A stretch of 13,009 nucleotides of DNA from Victivallales bacterium (GCA_018648945.1 JABGQJ010000155.1:1-13009); one strand, 5' to 3'. Positions 1 through 7,267 are shown, counted from the first letter of the stretch. Made by a program: numbers and translations. Notes: a model not told the origin generated them from the sequence alone.

Positions 1-414
1 CCCTGGGGAGCCGGGCCATTCGCCTACGAGAAGGTCGTCCAGCCCGTATTGGATCGCAGTTGCGTCCGTTGCCACACCCCGAAGCACCCGCGCAAGCTCG
101 ATCTGACCGGCGTGCTGGACAAGGACCGCATTCCGGCCTCCTACCGGACCCTGATCCGGAAGGGCCTCGTCCACTACCTGGACTGGGGCTACAATTCCGG
201 TGGCAATGGGAAACGCGAGGCCCTCACCTTCGGGACCGTGAAGAGCAAGCTGTTCAAGACCCTGGCCGACGGCCACCAGGAGGTGAAGCTGACCAAGGAC
301 GAGATGCGGGCGCTCAAGTGCTGGGTGGACCTCAACTGCCCGCTCTGGCCCGACTACCAGTTCCGCGACAAGCGCCCAGGCCCGACCGCGACCCAACAAG
401 CCCGCGCCCGCTGA
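1..414 (+). CDS. CxxCH cytochrome-like protein, C-terminal fragment (5' end outside window)
   Basis: The frame is open from base 1, so the gene begins upstream; 137 residues are visible. A c-type heme motif CVRCH lies at visible residues 21-25, preceded by YEKVVQPVLDRS, the usual lead-in of planctomycete-type cytochrome domains (compare 'I/VQPVLDR.CV.CH'), and followed by a KLDLTG segment. The C-terminal CWVDLNCPLWPDYQ matches the 'WIDLN.P' ending of large heme-containing proteins sometimes annotated as HzsA-related. The likely role is a periplasmic or surface single-heme domain, but the enzymatic part, if any, lies outside the window. A TTG inside the frame (base 49) could be mistaken for a start, but it sits within the conserved lead-in and is not one. 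The gene converges on the sulfatase gene with about 15 bases between the stops and no visible terminator. The family call is good; the function is unknown. Confidence 0.8.
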   Translation, partial: PWGAGPFAYEKVVQPVLDRSCVRCHTPKHPRKLDLTGVLDKDRIPASYRTLIRKGLVHYLDWGYNSGGNGKREALTFGTVKSKLFKTLADGHQEVKLTKDEMRALKCWVDLNCPLWPDYQFRDKRPGPTATQQARAR

Positions 415-429
415 GCGCCGGCCGCGACC

Positions 430-1896
430 CTACGTGGGATTGCCGGGCCAACGCTGATCCCGATAGGGAGACACCAATGGCGCATCGCTGGGGCAGAAGG
501 GCTTCCCATCCTTCGCCCAGCCGCAATCGCGTTTCGCCAACTCCTGGGCCAGGTACCCCTGCCAGAGGGTGACTTCGTCCTGGCGGCTGGGATCGCTGAA
601 CAGGTCCTGCTCCTCGCTGCGGTCCTCTTCGAGATCGAAGAACTGGGTGCAGTCGAGGCGCGGCAGCCAGACGAGCTTGCGGCGGCCGTCGGTGACGTAG
701 TGCATTTCCTGTTCGGTAGAGTAGCAGGTGCAGTGCTCGCCGTGGATGAAAGCGCGCCACTCCGCCGCCGGGGCCTCAAGCAGGCTGCGCAGATCCTCGC
801 CATCGACGGTGTTTGGTATGTCCACCCCCGCCGCGCCAAGAAGCGTGGGCATGACATCACGCAATTCGACCACCTCTTCGGCCACCTTGCGGGCTGCCGG
901 TCCCTGGCTCATGGGCGGCATCACCAGGAACGGAATCCGGGTGCTGCCTTCGTAGGCGTAGGTCTTGCGCCAGAGATTGTGGTCGCCCTGCATGTCGCCG
1001 TGGTCGGCAGTGAAGAGAAACCACGTGTTCTTGAAGGTGGGGCCGTGGAAGCGGGAGAGATGGTTGATCAGCCGCCCGATCTGGGTGTCGATGAAGGAGA
1101 TCTCGCCGAAGTAACCGGCCCGGGCGCGCTGGATGTCTCGCGCGGACTTGCACCCCCGCCAGGCGTTGGGGTCTTGGGCCGTGATGGGGTCGTCGTGCAT
1201 GGCCGCCCATTCGCCGAGGTAGGGAGCGGGCAGTTCCTCGTTGATGTAGCGGTCCCAGTAGACCTGCGGAGGCACATAGGGCGAATGGGGGCGGGCGAAG
1301 GAGATGTTCAGGAAGAAGGGCTGGTCGGGATCATGGTTGTCCAGGAAGTCCAGCGCCCGAGTCATGGTCCAGGCGGTGGGATGGAGGTATTCCTCGGTGT
1401 GCCATGGCCGGGCATGCCAGGAGTTCCAATACACGCCGTGGTCGTCGGGCGTGATGCCCTTGGGCGCGTGCTCGTCGAACCAAGCGCGGTACTCGTCCTT
1501 GAAACCGTGGACGAGGGTCCGGCCCGATTCGTCCAGCTCCTCGGATTGGAATCCCATCAGTTCGCGTTGCGGATGGAAATGGCCCTTCCCCACCATGTGC
1601 GTGCGGTAGCCGGCGGCGGTCAGTTCCCCCGCGAGGGTGTGCGGAAAGTCGTTGGGCGTAGGTCCCTGCCCGCGCCCCATGCCAAGCACGCCCGTGTGCC
1701 ACTGTTCCTGGCCGCTCCACAGATTTGCCCGCGCTGGCAGGCAAGAGGGAACCGCCGAATAGGCGTTCTCGAAGCGGGTGCCCCGGGTCGCCAGATAGTC
1801 CAGATTGGGCGTGTCGCAGACGGGATTGCCGTAGCAGCTGAGCGCATCGCCACGCAACTGATCACAGAACAGCAGGATGATATTCGGTCGAGCCAT
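430..1896 (-). CDS. one-Cys sulfatase (alkaline-phosphatase superfamily), cytoplasmic type
   Basis: A 488-residue hydrolase of sulfate esters (substrate unknown). The N-terminus MARPNIILLFCDQLRGD carries the first metal-binding Asp (D12). The sulfatase signature is SCLPARANLWSG, with C52-x-P54-x-R56, so Cys52 should be converted to formylglycine by FGE or an anaerobic sulfatase-maturing enzyme encoded elsewhere. Other expected active-site residues are K104/H106 (MVGKGHFH), H204 (RPHSPY), D298-H299 (TADHGD) and K311. The length is normal for the family. The start at 1896 is chosen because AGGAGG lies 7 bases upstream and because the catalytic fold begins immediately; a longer in-frame extension to 1953 has no such support. 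There is no signal peptide, unlike most sulfatases of polysaccharide-degrading PVC bacteria, which suggests a cytoplasmic small-molecule or oligosaccharide substrate. It follows the ABC transporter genes on the same strand and may be read with them or from its own promoter. Confidence 0.93.
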   Translation of the reverse strand: MARPNIILLFCDQLRGDALSCYGNPVCDTPNLDYLATRGTRFENAYSAVPSCLPARANLWSGQEQWHTGVLGMGRGQGPTPNDFPHTLAGELTAAGYRTHMVGKGHFHPQRELMGFQSEELDESGRTLVHGFKDEYRAWFDEHAPKGITPDDHGVYWNSWHARPWHTEEYLHPTAWTMTRALDFLDNHDPDQPFFLNISFARPHSPYVPPQVYWDRYINEELPAPYLGEWAAMHDDPITAQDPNAWRGCKSARDIQRARAGYFGEISFIDTQIGRLINHLSRFHGPTFKNTWFLFTADHGDMQGDHNLWRKTYAYEGSTRIPFLVMPPMSQGPAARKVAEEVVELRDVMPTLLGAAGVDIPNTVDGEDLRSLLEAPAAEWRAFIHGEHCTCYSTEQEMHYVTDGRRKLVWLPRLDCTQFFDLEEDRSEEQDLFSDPSRQDEVTLWQGYLAQELAKRDCGWAKDGKPFCPSDAPLVSPYRDQRWPGNPT

Positions 1897-1923
1897 GGTC
1901 GGGCCTCCTTTGCGGTGGGCGTT

Positions 1924-1952
1924 TCTATAGCGCACACCAGCCACTCCGTCCA
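1924..1952 (-). promoter_or_regulatory. possible promoter of the sulfatase gene
   Basis: Read on the minus strand, TGGACG (bases 1952-1947) and TATAGA (1929-1924) are separated by 17 bases and lie 28 bases upstream of the sulfatase start codon. Each hexamer matches the sigma-70 consensus at four of six positions. The gap after the ATPase gene is only 62 bases, so readthrough from the transporter operon is an equally good explanation. Confidence 0.28.
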
Positions 1953-1958
1953 CTCCGG

Positions 1959-2684
1959 TTAGCCGTCGAGGGTCAGGGGGCAGGCGGGATCGTGGGGCGT
2001 GGCCCCGCCTTCGCGCATGACGTAGACTTGGTCTGCCAGTTGGGCCAGATCCAGATCGTGGGTGACCATGACGATGGTCTTGCCCTCGTCCGCGTGCAGG
2101 CCCTGGAGGATGGCGGTGATCTCCCCCCCGGCGGTCACGTCCAGATTGCCGGTGGGCTCGTCGGCCAGGATGATGTCGGGGTCGTTCATCAAAGCGCGGG
2201 CCAGGGCGACCCGCTGCTGTTCGCCGCCGGACAGTTCATAGGGGCGGTGACGCTGCCGGTCACCCAGGCCAAATCGCGCCAGAAGCTCCGTAGCATGCGC
2301 TCGGGCTCGCCGGCGATCCACGCCCCAGCGAAGGGCGGGAAGGACCACGTTCTCATGGGCGTTCAGTTCGGGGAATAGGTGGTAGGACTGGAAGACAAAA
2401 CCGATCTCTAACATCCGGATGCGGTCGCGCTTCCGAGCGGAGAGCTTGTCATAGCGCCGCCCGCGGCAAGAGACGGTCCCGGCATCCGGTCGGTCCAGAG
2501 CCCCGAGGATCTGGAGGAGGGTCGTCTTCCCCGACCCAGAGCGGCCCACCAGGGCCGTCCAGCTTCCCTCGGCAATGTCGAGATCCACGCCCCGCAGAAC
2601 CTCGATGCGGTGGCGTTCCAGGCGGAAGGTGCGGCTGACGCCACGGAGTCCGAACACGGGGGCGCTGATGGGTGATTCGGGCAC
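1959..2684 (-). CDS. lolD: LolD/MacB-type ABC transporter ATP-binding protein
   Basis: A 241-residue ATPase that should power a membrane partner in lipoprotein release or envelope-substrate extrusion. All motifs are intact: Walker A GRSGSGKTT (47-55), Q-loop VFQSYHLF (Q99), signature LSGGEQQR (151-158), Walker B IILADE (171-176) followed by the PTGNLD D-loop region, and H209 in VTHD. 'LADEPTGNLD' and the length are typical of the LolD/FtsE/MacB group. The start is taken as GTG at 2684, two bases after the permease stop, with GGAGG about 10 bases upstream inside the end of the permease gene; this gives the expected N-terminal length, and further upstream the frame only runs into permease coding sequence. 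Tight coupling to the LolC/E-like permease supports the Lol assignment; a MacB-like exporter role cannot be excluded. Confidence 0.92.
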   Translation of the reverse strand: MPESPISAPVFGLRGVSRTFRLERHRIEVLRGVDLDIAEGSWTALVGRSGSGKTTLLQILGALDRPDAGTVSCRGRRYDKLSARKRDRIRMLEIGFVFQSYHLFPELNAHENVVLPALRWGVDRRRARAHATELLARFGLGDRQRHRPYELSGGEQQRVALARALMNDPDIILADEPTGNLDVTAGGEITAILQGLHADEGKTIVMVTHDLDLAQLADQVYVMREGGATPHDPACPLTLDG

Positions 2685-2686
2685 GG

Positions 2687-4018
2687 CTAGTTGTCCTCCC
2701 GCAGAGCTCGGGCGGGGGAGAGCGCCGAGGCATAGAGAGCGGGGATGAGCGAGGCGAGGGTGCAAATGAGAATCGAGAGCGCGACGATCAGGGCCACATC
2801 CCCGGGCATGGGACGGCCGGGGATCTGCATCAGGTGGTACAGTTCGGGGGGGAAGACATCTGCCCCCATCAGCTTGCTGAGCAGATCGGCCACGTGGTTC
2901 CGATAGTGGATCACCAGTAGCCCGGTCACCGTGCCCAGGGCGGTGCCCAAGGTGCCGATCACGGCCCCGAGAAGGAGGAAGATCCGCGCCACCATCCAGC
3001 GGCTCATACCCATGGCCTTCATGATGCCGATCTCCCGGGTTTTCTGCACGGCCAGGGTGATGAGAGTGCCGGCGATCCCGAAGGATGCCACGACCACGAT
3101 GAAGGTGAGCAGAAAGACCATGAGGGTCTTCTCCACGCGCAGCGTGCTGAACAGCATCTGGTTCTCCTGCTGCCACGACAGCACGCGGTACTTCGGTTCG
3201 AGACGTTCCTGATAGCCGTCGGCGATGCGGGTGTGCACGCGCTGCAAGGGGAGCTTCTCGCGCAGCGCCGCCAAGGGCTCGTCCATGCGGAAGGGATCGG
3301 GCACGCTGCCATGGATGCTCATGGCGCTGCCCCAGTCGTAGCCAAAGAGGTCCGCAGCTTGGTGAAGGTGCAGGAAGATGAGGCCACTGTCGTACTCCCA
3401 GACGCCCATGGTAAAGATCCCGACCACCGTCACCTCCTCGGGGAGGTAGATCTCGTCAGGCTGCTCGATCTTCACTTCGCCGTCTTCCCCCCACTTGATA
3501 TTGCTGGTCAGTTTCTGCGGGGCGTGGAGAAGCAGTTCATCCCCCAGGCCCAGCCCTAGAAGCCGGGCCATTTCGCTGCCGATGAGCACCTCTCCTTCCT
3601 TCACGTCGAAGCGGCCGATGAAGCCACTGGTGGTGGCCAATGCGGTCACTTTCCGTTCGAGCTCCGGCAGGATGCCGCGCGCCATCTTGATCTGGGTCGT
3701 GCCTTCGAGTTGCAGCAGGACGGGACCCTCGACGATGGGGGCGCCCTGGATGCCCACTTCGGCCATCTTCGCCAGGAGGGGTTCCGGATTCTCGATGATA
3801 TGCCCAGGGCGCACGGGGCGCACATGAACGTGCGCCTGCATACCCAGGATGCGCTGGCGGATGTCGTGGTCGAACCCGGACATCACCGACGTCACGATAA
3901 TCAGGATCGCTACCCCAAGCACCGGCCCGAGCACGGAAAGCAGGGTGATGACACTGATGAACGTGCGCTTAGGGCGCAGGTAGCGGAAGGCAAGGAGAAG
4001 ATCGGCCGTCAGGTGCAT
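2687..4018 (-). CDS. LolC/LolE-family ABC transporter permease
   Basis: A 443-residue inner-membrane protein with the four-segment topology of LolC/E (FtsX/MacB-PCD) permeases: one transmembrane helix at about residues 19-46, a large periplasmic region of about 250 residues, then three helices at about 299-325, 345-371 and 408-431. Between helices 2 and 3 is the cytoplasmic coupling segment KTREIGIMKAMGMS (326-339), and the protein ends in SALSPARALREDN, close to the 'P..ALR' terminus of the family. The likely role is extraction of lipoproteins from the inner membrane with the ATPase encoded just downstream. Only one permease gene is present, so the complex would be a homodimer (LolF-like) or pair with a LolE encoded elsewhere. 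The start at 4018 lies just before the first helix; its ribosome binding site is weak. A sigma-70-like promoter lies about 30 bases upstream. Confidence 0.88.
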   Translation of the reverse strand: MHLTADLLLAFRYLRPKRTFISVITLLSVLGPVLGVAILIIVTSVMSGFDHDIRQRILGMQAHVHVRPVRPGHIIENPEPLLAKMAEVGIQGAPIVEGPVLLQLEGTTQIKMARGILPELERKVTALATTSGFIGRFDVKEGEVLIGSEMARLLGLGLGDELLLHAPQKLTSNIKWGEDGEVKIEQPDEIYLPEEVTVVGIFTMGVWEYDSGLIFLHLHQAADLFGYDWGSAMSIHGSVPDPFRMDEPLAALREKLPLQRVHTRIADGYQERLEPKYRVLSWQQENQMLFSTLRVEKTLMVFLLTFIVVVASFGIAGTLITLAVQKTREIGIMKAMGMSRWMVARIFLLLGAVIGTLGTALGTVTGLLVIHYRNHVADLLSKLMGADVFPPELYHLMQIPGRPMPGDVALIVALSILICTLASLIPALYASALSPARALREDN

Positions 4019-4048
4019 GGTTCCACGGGGATTGGAAGACAATGGCGC

Positions 4049-4077
4049 ACAATACGGGGTGTCTGTCAGCAGGTCAA
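4049..4077 (-). promoter_or_regulatory. sigma-70-type promoter of the LolC/E-like permease operon
   Basis: On the minus strand TTGACC (4077-4072) and TATTGT (4054-4049) are separated by exactly 17 bases. The -35 matches consensus at five of six positions and the -10 at four. The predicted transcription start is near 4042, leaving a short leader before the start codon at 4018. The tRNA-Leu terminator lies directly upstream and would insulate the operon. Confidence 0.58.
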
Positions 4078-4111
4078 CGCGTCGGTCCCTGCCCGTAATG
4101 GCCTGCAAACG

Positions 4112-4142
4112 AAAAAAGCGCCGGTCGGACTCGACCGGCGCT
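4112..4142 (-). terminator. Rho-independent terminator of tRNA-Leu
   Basis: An 11-base-pair perfect GC-rich stem (4117-4127 with 4132-4142, loop 4128-4131) is followed on the minus strand by a run of six T (4117-4112). It starts 12 bases after the CCA end of the tRNA. Confidence 0.93.
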
Positions 4143-4154
4143 CAAACGTGCTCT

Positions 4155-4241
<87 letters not shown>

Positions 4242-4259
4242 AACGGGAAACGAGCTAAA

Positions 4260-4287
4260 AAGTTACCTCTCCGCCTTGGGATTGCAA
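4260..4287 (-). promoter_or_regulatory. possible promoter of tRNA-Leu
   Basis: On the minus strand TTGCAA (4287-4282) and TAACTT (4265-4260) are spaced by 16 bases, and the -10 ends 18 bases before the mature tRNA 5' end at 4241. The position is right for a tRNA promoter; the spacing is one base short of ideal and the hexamers are imperfect. Confidence 0.4.
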
Positions 4288-4425
4288 GCCCGAGCCGCCA
4301 AAAAGGGGGTCGGCCTGCGCCATCCCGATGCCCCTGGCGCCGCGCGCTGCCAAATGCGCGGTATATTTGCCGTCGCTGTCCAATCCCCGCCGGGTGGCGA
4401 GCGTTTGGTGGTAGGAGGCGGTGTC

Positions 4426-4497
4426 ATGTTCCCGCGCGAGCGGACGGGACGAGTGCGGGGTGCCCCGCCGAACCAACGCACGAGGTCGCAACGATGA
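4426..4497 (+). CDS. possible 23-residue leader peptide coupled to the downstream membrane protein
   Basis: An ATG at 4426 is preceded by a perfect AGGAGG at 4413-4418 with a 7-base spacer. The frame runs 23 codons and stops with a TGA that overlaps the start of the next gene as ATGA (4494-4497), the classic arrangement for translational coupling. The peptide is short and basic, with seven arginines and no membrane segment. A GC-rich inverted repeat GCGGGG-TG-CCCCGC (4455-4468) lies inside it and could hide the downstream start region unless ribosomes pass. It matches nothing I recognise. It could be chance; the strong ribosome binding site, which has no other use, is the main argument for it. 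Confidence 0.38.
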   Translation: MFPRERTGRVRGAPPNQRTRSQR

Positions 4498-6407
4498 CGA
4501 ATACGCTTGAGCCGGCAGAGAATGCCCTGGCCCCGTCCCGGAATGTCCTTCTCCTCCTGGCGGTGACTCTCGGAGTCATGGCCACGCAGTTGATCGTGCC
4601 GGGATCGGGAGGCCGTCTGGCGCTGGCTGATCTGCTTGCGGGCGTCTCTTTCCTGGTTCTGCTTGTCGGCCTGCGCCGGAGCTCGGCGAAGATCGCGCTG
4701 CCGGCCGCGCTGCCGGCTGTGCTGGTGGTCTACGCCTTGGCCAATGTGTTTGCGCAGTCCTCGCGCCCCGGCGTGGTGGAGGTGGCCCAACGGGTCGAGT
4801 TCCTGTTCTGCGGCGTACTGATCCTCACCGTGCTGCTGGCTGAGCGCCCGCAATGGGCCAGGACGGCGGTGGCTTGGGCCTTGGGGGTCAGCCTGCTCGT
4901 GGCCCTCGTGCAAGGAATGACGCATGGTTTTGGCAGCACGATCGCTCCCAAGGATGTGACCGAATTGCCCCTTGGGTTCGGCGGCGGCGGCTTCACGGGC
5001 CTGTTCCGCAGCCGCATGGCGCTGGGGCTCTTCATCGGTACCGCCGTTGCCTGGCTCCAGCCCTCGCTGATTGCCCGGGCTCGCTCGTGGAAATGGTGGT
5101 TGGGGATCGTGGCGGCAACGGCGCTGGCGCTGGGGTTCATTGCGCACGGACAACTGCTCCTGCTGACGGCGGTCGTGCTGGTCCTCTTCGGCTTCCTCTA
5201 CTCCTGGCAGGCGGGCCTGGCGAACGTGGCGGCTCTGGTGCTGTTGGCGCTGTCCCTGAGTGTCGGCGGGCGGGGTGCCGTGCTGAGCGAGAGCCTGAGT
5301 CCCCTGACCGCAGGCACCTCGACGAACGCGAAGGCCAAACTGAAACCTGGGCACGTGGAACTGATCGCCGCTCTCCGCCTGGCCAACCAGCACCCTGTCC
5401 GGGGGATTGGCGCGGGGGATGCCTATCAGCTGCGCATCGGCACAACCTACGGCACCGACTTGCCTCCCAAAAGCCTCAAGAATGACACCGAAACCGACAG
5501 CCAGTCCGGGTACGGCATCCTGTTCGCCACAGTAGGCTATCCGGTCGGTCTGCTGCTGGTCGCGACCCTCCTGGCCGGCGCCGCCTTGGGCATTCGGGCG
5601 TTCCTGTCGCCGCAGGGCGACCCGATGGCGCTGGGCAGCTCGGCCGTGCTGGTGGTGGTGCTCGGGGCCATGTGTTTCACCGATCCCTTCACCAAGGGCA
5701 ACGCCTGGATGGTGTCCCTGGCCTTGGCCGGATGCTGGGGCACCGGGCCCGTCCTCCGCCTAGGCTTCTCTCGCGTGCTTGCCTGGTGCGTGGGCTTCGC
5801 GGTCCTTGGTGGCCTGATCCTCGCTGCAGGTAAGGCCGAGGCCGGCGGCAACAACGCCGGCCAGAGCGCAGGCAACGGCACCACCGTGAAGAGGCAGCCA
5901 GCCGATCCCTGGGACAGTGCCGACTTCGGATCGGATCAGTTCGTGCTGGTGGTCGATGCAAGCGAGGCCACCAAGATTGCCAAGCCAATGGTCAAGATCG
6001 CGGATTCGCAGGCCGCCAAGCAGACGATTCTCCACATCCCGGACAAGACCACCACCCCGCCGACCGAGGAAGCGGTGGGCATGAAGTACGGGGGCGCGAC
6101 GTTTGAAGTGGAGATCCCGGAGGACATGACCGTCAAAATCTGGGTGCGGGTGTGGTGGGATGGCTCGTGCGGCAATACGGCCTACGTCCGGATGGGCGAA
6201 AAGGGGAAGCTCTTCTGTATTGGCAATGACGGCACCTACGATGAGTGGCACTGGGTGTCCGTACCCAGCGAGGACCTCAAGCTGAAGAAGGGCAAGAACA
6301 CGCTCTACCTGCTGAACCGCGAGGACGGCGTTCGCTTCGACCAGCTGTTCATCACCGACGATATGGAATACGTTCCTCAGTACATCGAGGAAAACGAGGA
6401 TGAGTAA
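4494..6407 (+). CDS. O-antigen ligase/polymerase-like membrane protein with C-terminal carbohydrate-binding-like domain
   Basis: A 637-residue protein. Residues about 17-445 form roughly ten hydrophobic segments. The segment AALRLANQHPVRGIGAGD (292-309) matches the 'HP..G.G.G' region of the WaaL/Wzy family, followed by a periplasmic loop and GILFATVGYPVGLLLV (341-356), the family's 'L..L.E.G..G' helix. The catalytic-type 'HN' that normally precedes this helix is not visible; its place is taken by DSQSG (335-339). After the last helix (about 430-446) and a Gly/Asn/Ala-rich linker, residues about 480-630 form a soluble domain ending in NREDGVRFDQLFITDD, the 'DG..+D.+.+T.D' ending of CBM6/35-like beta-sandwiches. 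The likely site is the inner membrane with the sugar-binding-like domain in the periplasm, handling lipid-linked glycans. The start is supported by GAGGT 8 bases upstream. It overlaps the next gene. Fold class is fairly sure; activity is uncertain. Confidence 0.78.
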   Translation: MTNTLEPAENALAPSRNVLLLLAVTLGVMATQLIVPGSGGRLALADLLAGVSFLVLLVGLRRSSAKIALPAALPAVLVVYALANVFAQSSRPGVVEVAQRVEFLFCGVLILTVLLAERPQWARTAVAWALGVSLLVALVQGMTHGFGSTIAPKDVTELPLGFGGGGFTGLFRSRMALGLFIGTAVAWLQPSLIARARSWKWWLGIVAATALALGFIAHGQLLLLTAVVLVLFGFLYSWQAGLANVAALVLLALSLSVGGRGAVLSESLSPLTAGTSTNAKAKLKPGHVELIAALRLANQHPVRGIGAGDAYQLRIGTTYGTDLPPKSLKNDTETDSQSGYGILFATVGYPVGLLLVATLLAGAALGIRAFLSPQGDPMALGSSAVLVVVLGAMCFTDPFTKGNAWMVSLALAGCWGTGPVLRLGFSRVLAWCVGFAVLGGLILAAGKAEAGGNNAGQSAGNGTTVKRQPADPWDSADFGSDQFVLVVDASEATKIAKPMVKIADSQAAKQTILHIPDKTTTPPTEEAVGMKYGGATFEVEIPEDMTVKIWVRVWWDGSCGNTAYVRMGEKGKLFCIGNDGTYDEWHWVSVPSEDLKLKKGKNTLYLLNREDGVRFDQLFITDDMEYVPQYIEENEDE

Positions 6408-7179
6408 TATGCTCTATGGAACGCGCTCATGGGCCGGTGCCCTCTGCCTGCTGCTTCTGCTGGCGTCCTCGGCGTTCTCGGCGCCTGCCGATCTCGCGGA
6501 GATGAAGCCCGAACAGTTCCTGGCCGAACTCCGGCGGCCCTTCCGACAGGACGCCTGGGGAGACATCACCGGGCGGCTGATCCATGTGGCTGGCGGCAAG
6601 CGCCAGAAGGGAACGGTCCGCATCCGGCTCACCTTCTCGCCGTCATCCATGCACGCACAAGTCACGGTGAACGAAAAGAACACCTATGGCTACGAGCAGA
6701 GGCACGGCAAGGGGGATGTGCCCGAGACCACCCTCGACCTGCCCGAGAAGGAGGAGCCCCCCGGCCTTGCAGACTTCGGTGTGCAGCCGGAGGACGTGAC
6801 CTTCGCCTTCATCTACTGGAAACTCGTCCGCGAGCTGCCCAAGACCAGCTTCCGTAGACGGGAGTGCCGAGTGTTCGAGCTGCGCCATCCCGAGGACGGC
6901 AAGGGAACCGTGCAGGTCTGGTTCGACGCCTCCCGAGGGTTCCCCCTCCAGGCCAAGTGGTTCCGCGCCAAGGAAGACAAGCCCTGGCGGACGCTCGAAC
7001 TGAAGGGCGCGAAGAAGCACGCCGCCGACCTCTGGTTCGTCAAGGAAATGCGTCTCGAAGGCGCGGACTGGAAGACCCAGGTGAAGTTCGATCACGCCGA
7101 GATCAACCCCATGGAGAAGGCCGCCCCCGGCCCGGCTCTGCCGGAAGCCAAGGAGCGTTCGGAGAAGGCCGAGAAGTAG
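6400..7179 (+). CDS. secreted LolA-like (outer-membrane lipoprotein-sorting-like) protein
   Basis: A 259-residue exported protein. A basic start, a hydrophobic core at residues 11-25 (WAGALCLLLLLASS) and a likely cleavage near AFS-AP (27-28) make a type I signal peptide; there is no proper lipobox. The mature part resembles the LolA/RseB-like half-barrel of 'outer membrane lipoprotein-sorting' proteins: a middle region with FIYWKLVRELPK, then RECRVFELRHP, VQVWFDASRGFPLQAKWF, a WRTLELKG strand and VKEMRLEG near the end, in the family order. The C-terminus is charged and low-complexity. Its start overlaps the stop of the upstream gene by 8 bases. ATG 6400 and ATG 6409 are both possible, each with GAGG(A) about 8 bases upstream. 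It is co-expressed with the glycan-handling membrane protein, so it may carry a hydrophobic glycolipid or lipoprotein across the periplasm rather than being the general LolA. Confidence 0.75.
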   Translation: MSNMLYGTRSWAGALCLLLLLASSAFSAPADLAEMKPEQFLAELRRPFRQDAWGDITGRLIHVAGGKRQKGTVRIRLTFSPSSMHAQVTVNEKNTYGYEQRHGKGDVPETTLDLPEKEEPPGLADFGVQPEDVTFAFIYWKLVRELPKTSFRRRECRVFELRHPEDGKGTVQVWFDASRGFPLQAKWFRAKEDKPWRTLELKGAKKHAADLWFVKEMRLEGADWKTQVKFDHAEINPMEKAAPGPALPEAKERSEKAEK

Positions 7180-7186
7180 ATTCCAC

Positions 7187-7223
7187 AGCCAGGTGGCGAC
7201 GAGTGATTTGGCCGCCCCTGGCT
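7187..7223 (+). other. bulged hairpin after the LolA-like gene
   Basis: AGCCAGG (7187-7193) pairs with CCTGGCT (7217-7223), and after a one-base bulge GGCG (7195-7198) pairs with CGCC (7213-7216). No T-run follows, so it is not a standard intrinsic terminator. It may protect the 3' end of the mRNA or assist termination. It overlaps the first base of the tRNA-Gly -35 element. Confidence 0.35.
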
Positions 7224-7250
7224 TGACATCCCCTCCGGCTCAGGTAAAGT
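7223..7250 (+). promoter_or_regulatory. sigma-70-type promoter of tRNA-Gly
   Basis: A perfect TTGACA (7223-7228) and TAAAGT (7245-7250) are separated by 16 bases, ending 17 bases before the mature tRNA 5' end at 7268. This is the best consensus promoter in the window and is correctly placed for a stable RNA gene. Confidence 0.72.
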
Positions 7251-7267
7251 CTTAGTGTTCTCTTTGA

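Noticed and set aside
700..1962. A 420-codon plus-strand frame opposite the sulfatase
   Set aside because: The minus strand encodes a complete sulfatase with all active-site residues; the plus frame has no recognisable domain.
2685..3176. Long N-terminal extension of the LolD-like ATPase
   Set aside because: The extension is the permease coding sequence read in another frame; GTG at 2684 with an upstream ribosome binding site gives the normal length.
4362..4367. TATATT as a -10 element for the O-antigen ligase-like operon
   Set aside because: No acceptable -35 hexamer lies 16-18 bases upstream; the sequence there is alternating GC.
4263..5393. A 376-codon minus-strand frame opposite the O-antigen ligase-like gene
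   Set aside because: Its product is Gln/Arg-rich and low in hydrophobic residues, typical of antisense translation of a membrane protein.
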